From contig JAVHJL010000002.1 of the NCBI GenBank assembly GCA_036971715.1, positions 3,566,501 to 3,630,500 on the forward strand: a stretch of DNA of 64,000 nt. The letters run 5' to 3'. This stretch comes from Arthrobotrys musiformis (taxonomy: Eukaryota; Ascomycota; Orbiliomycetes; Orbiliales; Orbiliaceae). The first letter of the stretch is position 1; the number at the start of each line of letters is the position of its first letter. Position numbers and translations under genes: made by a program. The notes under the pieces are model-generated. The model searched no databases. It saw nothing but the letters and a program-made list of their open reading frames with translations, and was not told where the DNA came from. Positions 43,887-56,118 of the stretch are shown piece after piece.

Positions 43887-46087
43887 TTACTGCTTCTGTT
43901 CTCCAGATCCAGTGTTGGAGTTCTGGCCCTCGGAAGACTCGCTCGAGGTGTTCTCAGATGGGGCATCCTTCTCGCGGGCGGCCTGGTGCATCTTGTCGAA
44001 GAGGGTCAAGCTGGCCATCTGGAGGTCGTCCATCTTGGCCTTGAGTTCCTCGCCAGTGATGGTGCTCTCTCCACCTTGGGATTGGCTGACCAACTCACGG
44101 AGACCATTGATCTTCTCCTTGATCTTCTCAGCCTCAGCCTTGTCGAGCTTATCTTCGAACTCCTTCATGGCCTTCTCGGTATCGTTGATGACGCTGTCGG
44201 CACGGTTGGCGGTCTCAATGAGGTGCTTGCGGGCCTTGTCGGTCTCAGCGTATCGCTCAGCATCGTCAACCATGGACTGGATTTCGCTGTCGCTCAATCC
44301 AGAGCCAGAGGCAATGGTGATGGACTGGTCCTTGTTAGTGGACTTATCCTTGGCGTGGACGTGAACAATGGAGTCGGCATCGATATCGAAGGTAACCTCG
44401 ATCTGGGGAACACCACGGTGGGCTGGTGGGATTCCAACCAATTGGAAGTTACCCAAGAGCTTGTTGTCACGGACGAGCTCACGCTCTCCCTGATAAACCT
44501 TGATTTCGACGGCGGTTTGGAAATCGGCAGCGGTAGAGAAGACCTGGGACTTCTTGGTAGGGATGGTAGTGTTTCGGTTGATCAAACGAGTGAAAACACC
44601 TCCGAGGGTTTCGATACCAAGAGACAATGGGGTAACGTCGAGCAACAAGAGGTCAGTGACTTCTCCGGCGAGGACGGCACCCTGGATAGCAGCACCGATG
44701 GCGACAGCCTCATCGGGGTTGACGGACTTGGCTGGGTCACGACCGAACAAGCTCTTGACGGTCTCGATAACCTTTGGCATACGGGTCATACCACCGACGA
44801 GGATGACTTCTTGGATCTCCTTGGCTTGAAGACCAGCGTCCTTGAGAGCCTTTCGGACTGGGTCAATGGTCTTGGTGACTAGTGGGCCAACAAGGTTCTC
44901 GAACTGGGATCGAGAAAGCTTGGTGTTAATGTGCTTGGGTCCGGAGGCATCGGCAGTGATGAATGGAAGGTTGATATCAGTTGAAGGGCTAGAAGACAAT
45001 TCGATCTTAGCCTTCTCAGCGGCCTCACGAATTCTCTGGATAGCCATGCGATCCTTGGACAGATCAATGCCCTGCTCCTTCTTGAACTGTTCAACCAAGT
45101 GACGAACGAGAGTAATATCAAAGTCCTCACCACCGAGATGGGTATCACCGTTGGTGGACTTGACTTCGAAGACACCCTTCTGGATCTCGAGAATGGAGAC
45201 GTCGAAGGTACCGCCACCAAGATCGTAGACAGCAATGATTCTGTCGGCATCCTTATCAAGACCATAGGCCAAGGCGGCAGCAGTTGGCTCGTTGACAACA
45301 CGGAGAACGTTCAAACCGGCAATCTGACCAGCATCCTTGGTGGCTTGACGCTGAGAGTCGTTGAAGTAAGCTGGAACAGTGACGACGGCGTTCTTGACGG
45401 GCTTGCTAAGGTAGCCCTCAGCGGTTTCCTTCATCTTTCCGAGAACGAAGCCTCCAATCTGCGAAGGGCTGTACTTCTCGCCACGGGCCTCAACCCAGGC
45501 ATCTCCGTTGCTGTGCTGGACAATCTTGAATGGGACTTCCTTGATATCCTTCTGGACCTCGGCATCGGTGAACTTTCTTCCGATGAGACGCTTGGTGGCG
45601 AATACGGTAGCATCAGAGTTGACAATGCTCTGACGCTTAGCGGAGATACCAACCAATCGCTCACCGTCGGAAGTGAAACCGACAACAGATGGTGTTGTCC
45701 TCGAACCTTCGGAGTTTTCAATGATCTTTGGGATCTTTCCCTCCATGATACAGACGGCAGAGTTGGTTGTACCTATAGATAACATTAACTAGGGTCCTTG
45801 TATCAATAGGATCAAGTGGGCAATCAACTATCTGGATAGTTGCCACCGAGTACGATGACTTACCAAGATCGATACCAACAACGGCACCGGTGACCTTCTG
45901 GTCTGTGGATTGATGCCTGGCATATACGGAGCTCAAGGACGATCGAACCGAGGTTTGGTTCCATAGACGGGCGGCACCTCCTCGAGGGAGCTAAAAAGAA
46001 TCGACCTACGTTAGTACATGACGGCCATCAAGACTGATTCTCACGAAGGCGGGAACTTACTGCTCTGGCTGCTCTGGCGGCAAGCAT
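43887..46087 (-). CDS. SSC1: Mitochondrial Hsp70 chaperone
   Basis: Exons 46087-46061, 45990-45864 and 45772-43887 give 679 residues. The first about 45 residues are rich in Arg, Ala and Ser with no acids (MLAARAARA...), a matrix-targeting presequence; the mature protein begins near STDQKVTG. Hsp70 signatures are present: [22 protein letters not shown] and [13 protein letters not shown]. The substrate domain contains [18 protein letters not shown], and the C-terminus ends with a Gln/Ser/Gly tail. Ssc1 drives import of matrix proteins with Tim44 and Mge1 and folds them. The second intron interrupts the first signature (IDLG-TTNS). Codon use is strongly biased to C-ending codons, as in highly expressed genes; this bias leaves long antisense reading frames, which I do not count as genes. 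Confidence 0.97.
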
Positions 46088-46849
46088 TTTGTGTGTAGGC
46101 GGATATAGGTGGTGGGGGAGGGTAAGAGAGAATGTCAAAGGCCTTTCGCTGGAGAGAGAAAGAGAAATTAAAGACAAGAGAAGGGTCCGAAGAGATCAAG
46201 GATAGAGAATTTATTCTTCTCGCGAGAGAAATAAATTTTCTGGTCAACGGAGGAGCAGAAGGTGAAGAGATGGGGTTTGAGTGGGTGGATGCGGGATGAT
46301 GGAGGAAAAATTTTGGAGAGGTGAAAAATTCCACGCAAAGAAAATTTTATATGCGTTTGGTTCGGCAATCGATAGCGACTGTGAACCCGCCCCACTAACA
46401 CTTTTCGGGCAAAGCGGTGCATGCCCACCTTTCAACCGAGCACTCGGCCAGGAAGGCGGTGGAATCGCGCAGAAGGGAGCTCGGTGCACTAACAGGTAGT
46501 ATTCTTGGAAGCATGCACGTTCGAATTCATGATCATGTCCCCGGATCGAAGTAGTGGAATTAATATGGGAAGTGTGTATGTACTTGTCTCGATTGCTAGC
46601 TTTTATTCTTGAGATGGATTCAACAGAAGAAGATACCATGCTTGGAGGAGCGATGAAGCTTTGAACAAAAAAGAGAAAAGGAAAAATTTAAAAGAGGAAG
46701 AAGAACCATTACCGCCCCGGTCAACATATCGACAGGGACTCTATCCGGCCCTTAACTTCTTGCCACCCAATTCAACCTCTCAAAAGTGGAATGTGAGTAT
46801 ACGTATGTCGGGCCGGCCTTTACTCGCTGGAAAGCAATAAAATAACTAT
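46088..46849. promoter_or_regulatory. Hsp70 promoter region and ChAPs gene 3' end
   Basis: The 762 bp lie upstream of the Hsp70 start (minus strand) and downstream of the ChAPs stop. I looked for a regular nTTCnnGAAn heat-shock element and saw none that I would defend. No gene. Confidence 0.45.
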
Positions 46850-49313
46850 TTACATCTCACTGCCACTGCTTCGGAAGGCGACGCAGATTTCAGAATAATG
46901 GTGGGTTAGGTCCAACGCTGATTGTGGGAGGTTCGTCGACTGTACTACGCTTCTAAATTTGATGGCTCCTTCTTCCGCAATCAGTTTTCGGACGGAATTT
47001 AGAAGGTTCGGTGAGAACTAAACATAACCTATGCGTCAGCAGTTACCATATTTTTACTATGAAGTCGGGAGGGTATCTAGTTACCTCGGAGTACCATCTG
47101 TAGTTCCATGCTGTCAACCTGATAATGCTGTTCAAGGCCCCCCTAACATCTCGTGCCTTTTCTTGGGCAATCAGGAGCCCTCTGAATGCCTTGCTCGAGA
47201 ATCTTATATTCAAGCAATTCCGATATGCTTCGATGGCCTCCTCGACGTGATGTAGTCGTTCCGCAAGTTCGCCGTGAATCTCCCAGTCGCTTGCACTCTT
47301 CTCCACCGGCAGGTTCTTCATCTTTTGCTTCTGGATTTCGCCACGCCATATCGTGTATATCCGGAGATCCTCATACAAAACCATGAAAAGATTGTCTAAC
47401 CACCGCTCGCAGAGACGTTTATTCTGGAATTGGGTATAGTTTTTGCTATCATCATCGTCGCCATCCTCGTCTTTGTCGGCTTCCTTCGACTGTCCCGGTT
47501 TCTCTATCACTGTATCCGCATCGGTTTCTGATATCGATATTGCTGCAACGCCCTCAATGACCTCGTTTTCGTCGGTAGGCTTCTCCGTTGACCCGTTTGG
47601 TTTTTCTGGCTCTTCCGGCTTCCTTTCCGCCTCCGAGCTATTCCCTCGGAGCGCCGTTGTACTTGCGTTTGTAACCGTGCTGGCATTCTTCTCATGCCGG
47701 TATTCCTCCTCCATGACAAAAACGTTTGATCGGCATTTCAGAAGAGTATCCCAACCAACTTGGGCCACTATTTCTGTCAGCAGCCTGTACGCTGTAGCGA
47801 AGGTGCCTTTCAAGGATGCAGCAGGTAGCTGATGTGTGGAGTTAGTCCTGTCTTTCGTTTGGGAATCAAGATGCATCCATAATTCATCACTTACCGGGTC
47901 CTGCTTCACGTCATACTCGTCGAGCGATTCGTCTATCATCGACTCTGGGAGTATTGGGAGGTGCATTTTAGCAGGTTGAGGCATTCTTGGGAAATCCCGT
48001 TCTTGGTATGTGAACATTGGACACGAGTTTAATGTCAGCAATGCCTACTCTATTTGTTAGCACTGAATATAGACGACACAATGCTTTCAAATGTCACCCA
48101 CCATTTCGTACTGCTCAAGCGCAATGTATATCTCCGCTAGCTTAGCCCATGTTGTAAATTCGCTAGGAGCAGAATTAACGGCTCGCTTTGCGCATTCAAG
48201 GGCCAAGTCACTTCTCCCTTTGCTTTGACAAAAGTCTGCCTGTACACTAAGCAAAGCATGGTCCATTGGCAATACCTTAATTGTTTCATATAGGAGCTGC
48301 ACTGCCTTGACTTCTTCATCCGCATCTATTAACACCTTAGCGAGAAGCGAAGCTACCTCCGGGTACTTAATCCGTAGCTTTTCGAATAGGTTCACACCAC
48401 TCGCAAACCGGCCAGTTGTCTGAATGTATTTGAGGACCCCAGTAGTGAGATGGTTGGACACAAGGTTAGGAACCTGGACCTCCGGGTCCGAACCCAACTG
48501 CCAGCCTTTCGCAAATAGTCTCTCTGCTGCATCAAGGAATCTATGTTCGCTCTCAGTCGAAATGATAGGGTTGAAGCGACGGCACCCAACGATCCGTGTT
48601 TGCACACTATCCTCAGCATAGGCGTAGGCTCGCAGGACGGAGCAAAGGTACGTCTCCAACCATAGCGGCTCTGTTGCAACCCGTCTTTCGCCTCGGTCAT
48701 CTACTGCGTAGGCGTCTACACTACCCGGGAAGCTGACGTCGACACGCATATCGACACGGGAGAAGGCGTTATAGCAGCTATCAAGCCAAACCCAGTGTCA
48801 GAAAATGCTAACTCAAGAACATGTATTTAACTAAGCCTTATGGATGCGCTTTACCAGTAGGTCCCCGCTTGAATCTTCCACGACTGTGGCTTTCCAAACC
48901 ATATCTGGTTCTCTCCGATTGTGTAGGTGAGGGTATTGATGTAGGCAGCGAGAGAAGCCGAGGAGGAGGCATCTATCCCGGTGACATGGTGGTATGTCCC
49001 AATCTAATAATTGCATAGCTCGGAATTGTAAGATAGTGTTCTCCTAGCCGTGCTATGGTGAAGCTTTAGTCGCTGGAAAAGCAGTACCTCTTTATGGGTT
49101 CCCTTTGGTTGAACCTTAATCAGGTGGACGAGATCAGGGGGGCCCAATTGGCGCAGGGTAAGCAAGGACTCGGTTCGCGCCTCTAGAGATTCATGTAAGT
49201 CGACTTCGACCAGCCTAGAGACGATACGCCGTTAGTATTGTCCGATACCCTCCCAGAAATCGCAACAGCGAACAGACAAAGGTGTCTTACTCTGGCACCG
49301 CGGGCTGAACCAT
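46850..49313 (-). CDS. ChAPs family protein (Bch1/Bud7 type), exomer cargo adaptor
   Basis: Seven exons: 49313-49291, 49214-49088, 49003-48855, 48777-48102, 48044-47895, 47828-47085 and 47017-46850, summing to 678 residues in one frame. Family blocks appear in order: GTYCCYNAFSRVDM (across a junction), a TPR-like region (about residues 200-320), ALLTLNSCPMFTYQERD, LPAASLKGTFATAYRLL, RWLDNLFMVLYEDLRIYTIW and the C-terminal SALDLTHHYSEICVAFRSSG. An acidic, Ser/Thr-rich insert lies between about residues 440 and 510. ChAPs bind Chs5 and Arf1 at the trans-Golgi to form exomer, which exports cargo such as chitin synthase III. Only the family is assigned, since fungi outside yeasts carry one or two members. 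It diverges from HIR3. Confidence 0.93.
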
Positions 49314-49881
49314 GATCGTGGAAACTTGGTGGTACGAAGTCGAAGGGTTCGCGAAAGGGTAGGTAAGGTAGCTTTTAGGCAAGGTATTAAGCACTACAGG
49401 CCGAAGTGATGTCGGTGATGGGGATGCTGACGAGGAAGTTGGAGATATTTAGCAGGATTGGCAGCTGTGGGGGACTTGCTGGCTGAACGACTCCGGCGGC
49501 CAGATTAAGCCAGAGAGCTGGGCATCATCACCACGGGGCGCCCGGGCCAGCTAATTTCAGGTACAAACGAAGCACATGAGCACGGAGGGCGGCCCCGGTA
49601 ACCGATCATGTGATGTCACGGGGCAACCGAGTGCCTCCCGGGGATACCACCTCAAACGCGTCTCCCGCTTCACGGACTCCACGCCAACCTGTATACAGCC
49701 GTATCGCACACATCCGCCTGGAGCTTGCGCTTGCAGCCAAGCTAAGAGCTTCAACCACCGCTGCGCCCAACCGCTTTGCCAGTCTTAACTTAAATGCGCA
49801 TGTCTGTGCCTTCTTCCTCCTGCTTATTCCTTACTACGTACTGCCACTCCCACTATCCCACCATCACCAAGCCTGTTCGCC
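49314..49881. promoter_or_regulatory. Divergent promoter region, ChAPs gene / HIR3
   Basis: The 568 bp separate the two start codons. GC-richer than other intergenic stretches here and without AT tracts. No gene is seen; ORFs in it are short. Confidence 0.5.
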
Positions 49882-52800
49882 ATGGTATGATCAATTCCGC
49901 CTCATTACCGGGACAAGAACTAACAACGTTCTGCTATAGGCTTCCTGGACTGCCCTTAATATACTCGAAGATTCGGAGGACGAAGAAGTCGCAGATAATA
50001 CGCAAGAAATCCAGGTCCGGCCCCCATCGTTACAATTAAACCTTCTCGCAGGCGTACTGACGGACCGGCTAGATCGAAGAGGCTCTTAAATTACACCAGA
50101 AGGCATTGAAGCTTCACAGTGAAAAGGAATGGAAGGCAGCAGGAGAAACCTTTGAGGAGTTATTCCGTTCTGAGATCTTCCAGCAAGATCAAACAGAGGA
50201 TGTGGGTACCCATGCTCCTGTCAGACACAGCCCTCCGAACGGTGCTGACTCTTCAATTGAAAAATAGGCACTGCGGTTACGAAACATCCTGTACTTAGCA
50301 TATCGGGGATATGCAGAGTTCAAGCTCGATCTTATGAAAGCAAGGGTAAACGAATACTCTGACGAGGAGGCAAATAAGATTATTGCGCAGGCACTAGAAT
50401 GGTTCGGTGAAGCTTTGGCGAGGGATGCAGACGACGGGTCACTTTGGCGCAAGACTGCTAAGCTTGCTAAGCGGTTGAAATCATCACGGTTGACTCGGTT
50501 CGCGCTGGAGGCTGTGGTATCCAGGGGGTTGGATTCAGTCCTGAGCCATTCAACACCGCTGAATCCGGAAGAACTTTATGCTACATTTCTCCTGAGAGAT
50601 GTTCGTAGGACCATATCTCTGATAAACTACGTCATGTGTTTGTTTGTGCGCTAACAGAACCACTTAGACGCTCAAAGAAACATCCGATGATATCGGCCTA
50701 CAATCGAAAGCGATCGAAAAGGTGGGAAATAAGGCGTTGAACCCCAAATACCAGGTCTACTTAGAGGTCTATCCATGGCTCAAGCCTTCCTCCCAAATCG
50801 CCATCTCGACGGAAATTGAGGAGCAGTATGATATCCTCACCGTTTCAAAGAAGAACTGGGCTGCCGTGGGCGTAGCAATACTCGACCGCTTGCAGGATGA
50901 AGACGCAATAGCGGACCGCCCGGTAGTTATACAGCTGGAGGGCGAGCCTTTAGAACTTGAGATACCTGCCCCTACCCCGATTACAGAAACCGCCGTAAAA
51001 TTGTCACCCGATGGGGATGTTCCTATGGTAGACGACCAGGAAATCGAACGCCCTATCGCCGCTCGGAGAAGAAGTACCTCTACCAATACTAAGAGGAAGG
51101 GCTCAGCAGTCCCGGTCGATGCAGAGGGAAGCACGAGGGCTAGCAAGCGGGTTAGAAATCGCGAGTCCAACGCGGCTGCGGCCGCAGCCGCAGCTATCAC
51201 AGAGGTATCGCCTCGAGAATCGGTAGTACTCGAAGACAGGTTGTTTAAAACGGCAAACGGGCTGTTTTCTGAATTGGGCATATCTTTGGGCCCATCGTCT
51301 CTGTTGAAACCTGATCTCAAGAAAGAGGACGACGAGGATGGCGGCTTTTCGGTTGGCGATATCTTTATCAAAGATTTCAAAAGCACGCTGGTGGAATGGG
51401 ATGACGAGAAGGGCAATGTCGCCCTTTACGGCGAAGGAATCAAGAAGTATGGTCCCTACATTTAAGAACGTGCGAACTTCGCTAACTTTAGCTAGGCCGG
51501 ATGAGGAGATCCTGAGTTTACAAAGTTTTACTCAAGCTGCCCCGAGTGCAACTCGATCTAATAGGCCATCTCTGCCTGCCGATGACGGTCTTCGGCGATG
51601 GGTTCAGAAGGCGAACAGTCAACGGCTCCAAATCCCCGAACTCTGCGTATCTTTTGTTCGAGTTTTACTATCTTCCAGCAACGGCGGGGCCGCAAAATAC
51701 TCCGCTTATTCTTGGTCTGAAACACTAAAAGAAGTGATTCGTGCTCTTGCTGACTCCCGGAACGAAGATTTTGAACGCTACTTTCAGAAAGTTCGAGACG
51801 ACCTAAACGAGGGGAACGTTTCAGAGGACTTGATTGAAGTAGAAGTTGAAGTGGCTCAATCATTGTTCGAGCTTTCATTAGATAACCTCTCGTCTAGCGA
51901 GCGAGATAGAAACTCGACCGAACTTTCAACAAATGATGCATCCCCATTAAAGTTAAAGGCTGTTCGTTGGGGGACATTAGTCGGAGACCTTATGAGATTC
52001 CGAGCCCGAGATGAGGATAGTAACATCAACTTGGATTCTCTAACTCTACGATATCTATGGGCAAACGCTGTTCTTGTCCCTTTCACGAATCCGTCCCGAG
52101 ATTTCTTGTTGGAATGCTATGATGACCTGAAGGAAACACTGACACGGCTAGGCAATCCGACGATTGAACTTCCAAATAGGTGAGTTTTGGCCATAGTTGT
52201 GTACCGTTTTTAGATTCTATCTAACCCGGTATCTAGTGCTTCTATGCCGGAAATATCTGTTGTTCGAGCCGATAGAGAAATATCTAAAGCTAAAACCATG
52301 GATTTCTTCGCCAATATCTTCTCCTCTGCAGTGCAAAGCACAGATCCGTTTGAGGTGATCGAAGATCTTGAAATTATACTTGAACCAAAAATCGAGGAAT
52401 ATGACATCGATGAGGATGGGATTAAGAATATCCAAGAGATGACGAAAGTCCTCGAAACTTCAAGTGTGCAAGTGAAAGTTTCGCTCTGGCAGAAACTACG
52501 CGACGTAAGTTAATACCCAGACCAGTTTTCGGCCCCGCTTCTAATTTTCTTCAGGCCTACAATCGGCTAGGAGACTATGGCAATGTTTTGAGATGCCGTA
52601 TCACTTGCATGAATATTATCGTCAAAGAGTTGATGAACCCAGCATATTCTGAAAAATCGTTGGAGAATAGAACCTTTATTCTATTACGAGCAATTTTCTG
52701 GGTGAGTTCTTGCAGCGCTTTCTTCGTTTAGAATCTATACTAATCTTGGTAGCTTAATGAAACACTACCCGGTATGGCTGAACAAATAATCGGGGATCCT

Positions 52801-55626
52801 CGGAAACTGTCAAATCTGAGTCCAGAACTTCAAACTATGGCATACTCCATCATACCCCAAGTCCTTCGACTATTGCACGTCTACGTTTTCTTCGAGGATG
52901 CCGTAGTCTCGGGTGAAATCGCGAAGCCCACTCTCCATTCGTATAGAATGCTGACGACAGCAATGAATAAACTGCTGGTACATTGTTGGTCGATGATGTA
53001 CCTAATGTACCGGGGGAAAGTCGAAACTCCATTAGACGACGATTCCGTTCAGATTTGGCAAGAAAAGTGTGTCCGGCTCGCCTCAGCAATACACACGGAA
53101 ATCGGAATTCGCAATTTATGCAAACTGCATAGTCGCGTATTTCTCAAAATTGCCCTCAAAGACATCTTGGATTTCGAAATCCAAGGTTCTGAGCCAGATC
53201 TTGTCCAGTGCTTGAAGTGTGTCTACAATTTCGATGTCGCACTCGATCTATACGATCTAGCGGATCACAAATGCGATCCGTTAAAATTAGATCGTGACAC
53301 TGCTCTCAAAGTATTCCCCTTTGTCATGACTCTCGCTGAAAAGAAGAAGTCAGCACAAGTCGGACTCAAGGGTGCGATGAAGGAGGCCATGCAGACACTA
53401 GTCGATGTTATCGGCACACCTTCCGACAGAGACAAGGATGTTTCGTATAATACCAAAATGCTGGACGAGTATATCGGCTCTCCAATTAACCCGCTTCACT
53501 TTTATGCATCGTTCCGCGGAGGGAGCACCCCAAATTTTGTTTCTATTCGGTCTGATTACGCAAAAGTCGCCGAGAAGGGCTTCTTCTTCGAGTATGGAAT
53601 GTCGTTGTTTCTCCGATACAAATTCGCTAAGAAAGCCCAAAATCAGGATGTTGATGATGTTGATGATGTGGTCAAATATCTTCGATACAATCTGGTTTGT
53701 GGGAACTTCCAGAAATGGGAGCCTTGGTACCGTCTCGGGCAATCATATGAATTTCAATTCGAAGATGATATCACATACGGAGCGGAGAAGATAAATGCGA
53801 AGAAAGATGAGCTGGCTGTTCTTGAACGAAAAATATTGCATTGCTATGCGATGGCCCTTGGGCTTATTTCTGAAGAAGAGGACGAGACAGAGGATGATGC
53901 GGCCAACAAGTGCCAACTATACATCGATTTCGCGATGCAAATATACTCTGCTATCCGACCACCTCTAGAACGCGAGGCTTTCCTAGTAGATGGATATGAA
54001 CGGTATTGCAGTGGCGCAGAGGGCGTGTTTATGCAACGAATACATGGCGATGTATCGCTCGAAAGCGCCTTGAGGTTTGCCATAAAGCTCTTTAAGAGAG
54101 CAATCAGGGAGGGTTCCACCGACTGGAAGAATTACTACATGATCGCCAAGTGCTATGGGAAACTCGAAGCAGAGCCACAGGTTATTCTTTCATATCTTTC
54201 TGACGCCGTCAGCCAGACTCCTATCCGTGACAGGGGAGAACAAGTTCTCGAGCCCTATTATAAACTTGTTGCGGCTGTCTACAAGTATGCCAAGTCTGGA
54301 GAAATTGCGGTTTGTGCTCCCATCTAGTACGTTGATTCAGGTTTATATATATTGACAAGGTAAATAGATCCAGGAAGCCTACGACCAGCTGAACGCGAAC
54401 CCCTGGCTCCAAAAGAACCTCAAGGACCTCGCTCAAGATCCAGTCTCTTTCACGACCTTTGCTAGGGGCATACATGATCTTCTTAACAAAATTCGCAACC
54501 TAGATAAGCAAAAGTGGCATCACCGCATGACGTATCGGATGGCTAGGATTATGTATGACGATATTGAAGACCACGAAAAGGCCCACAAAGAAATATCAAC
54601 ATTCTTTTCCCACAAAAACCAACTCTATACAATCTGGAAGCCCGAGAATGAACGTCCCGGGAGACATTACGTTTATGTTCACCAGTACCTGTTATTCTGG
54701 ACCCAAATACTTGGAGAGGTCAATGACAAGCCAACCTTAGAAGCGCTCGTCAAGAAACTCAAAAAAGCCGGGTCTACAGGCGGGTGTTGGAAGCAACCAG
54801 AGGTCTGGGACAAAGTAGTTCTCACCTATGCAAAAACCCTACGCCAGATTAACGAAATCGGCGAAAACATGGAGACCACAGTGTATGAGAACGTTACGTA
54901 CGATGAATTTAACACGTATTCTCAAAAGATGGAGGAGCATTTCGAGAAACCGGAAAACCAAAAGGGCAGGATGTTTGAGATCCTCAAAGATACTTACGAC
55001 CTCAAGAAGCTGAATACAGGACAGACCAAGACGGCCATCATCGATGACCTGCTTACAGACACTTACTCCCTATTGTATCAAGAGGTTGTTCCAGACTTAA
55101 TTGCTAAGCTTTCCGGGTCAACAAACAGTGCCAGTCCGATGATTGGGGCTAGCACGAACCCGATGTCACTGCATAACCTCGTCGACGGGGGCGAAAGCTC
55201 TACCGCGCCGGCTAACACGTCGGTTGTGTTAGCAGCGGCTCACGGCAAGATCGATGATTACTTAGGAAGGAAGATGACGAAAGTCTTGAGGAAGGATGTT
55301 CTGCAGAAAGTCAATTCGATGTTTAGGATTATCTGGGTAAGCACATTGATTTCTCCGCAAGTAATACTATGCTAATTTGTATACAGAGTACCCAGAACAC
55401 ACAAAATGCAGCAAAGTTGATAATGGCTGGTAAGGACACGGGCAAGGAATTGTCTCTAAAGGAGGAGGAAGAGGAGGAAGAGGAAGAAGATCCAAGCAAA
55501 GGTGGCGACGTAGAGATGAAGGACAGCCCTATGAGAGAGAAATACCCAGAAGACCCAGCTAGTCCAAACAGTGAAGACGCTGACGACGAAGGGGCGGATA
55601 ATTCCGATGCCAATATCACCATGTGA
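49882..55626 (+). CDS. HIR3: Histone transcription regulator 3 (HIR complex, Cabin1 homologue)
   Basis: Eleven exons: 49882-49884, 49940-50014, 50073-50201, 50268-50630, 50668-51446, 51496-52179, 52237-52504, 52555-52701, 52753-54309, 54368-55336 and 55387-55626, summing to 1737 residues in one frame. The N-terminus reads M-ASWTALNI, then a TPR-like stretch (IEEALKLHQKALKLHSEKEW) typical of Hir3. A disordered segment with basic KRKG-type patches and an alanine run lies near residues 300-380. The long C-terminal half is helical, ending in a Glu-rich acidic tail. Hir3 scaffolds the HIR complex (Hir1, Hir2, Hpc2), which deposits H3-H4 independently of replication and represses histone genes. The ATG-only first exon and the 37-bp intron 50631-50667 are unusual; the rest of the model is firm. 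Confidence 0.9.
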
Positions 55627-56118
55627 GCTGCTGACACTAATTCCCCGTGGCGGAATGATTTGAAACTCCCCATGTTGTATTCTAGCCTATCCTATCAATC
55701 GAATTGTCCGTTTCAATATAGGTTGATTTATGTGAACTATCTGTGATGGTCCTCGGGCCAATAGGGATTGTTGTATTCTTACTCTCCGTCCCACTTTATA
55801 TAACTGCCGAACCCACCTCAATCAGTACTAGTAGCCAATGTGCCCAGCATTCGCCCAGTGCGACTTCAACCATGGAAATCCAACAAACTTCCCAATTGCG
55901 GTCTTCAAGCGTAATCTCATGTCATTGGAACGTGGCCCGGCACCCGGCCCAGATTGCATAAAAAGAAAGGAAGAGATCACAGACGTCAAGTCGCTACCAA
56001 CTAGATCTTGATGATATATAAACCCTACATCCGCATGCCTACTCTCTATACCTCAAGCTTTTGAGAGACATACGGACTCTGAGGCTCTAGAGCCAACATA
56101 TCCTCTCGATAGAACACA
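55627..56118. other. Intergenic, HIR3 3' end and P450 promoter
   Basis: The 492 bp lie between two plus-strand genes. A TATATAAAC element at about 56014-56022, 100 bp upstream of the P450 ATG, is a candidate TATA box. Confidence 0.5.

Noticed and set aside
43881..45782. Two long plus-strand ORFs (333 and 227 codons) antisense to the mitochondrial Hsp70 gene
   Set aside because: Biased codon use in highly expressed Hsp70 genes is known to leave the opposite strand open. The translations are Leu/Gly/Val-rich with no family motif.
46088..46849. Heat-shock element upstream of the Hsp70 gene
   Set aside because: Several TTC and GAA triplets occur, but none in the regular nTTCnnGAAn spacing that I could verify.
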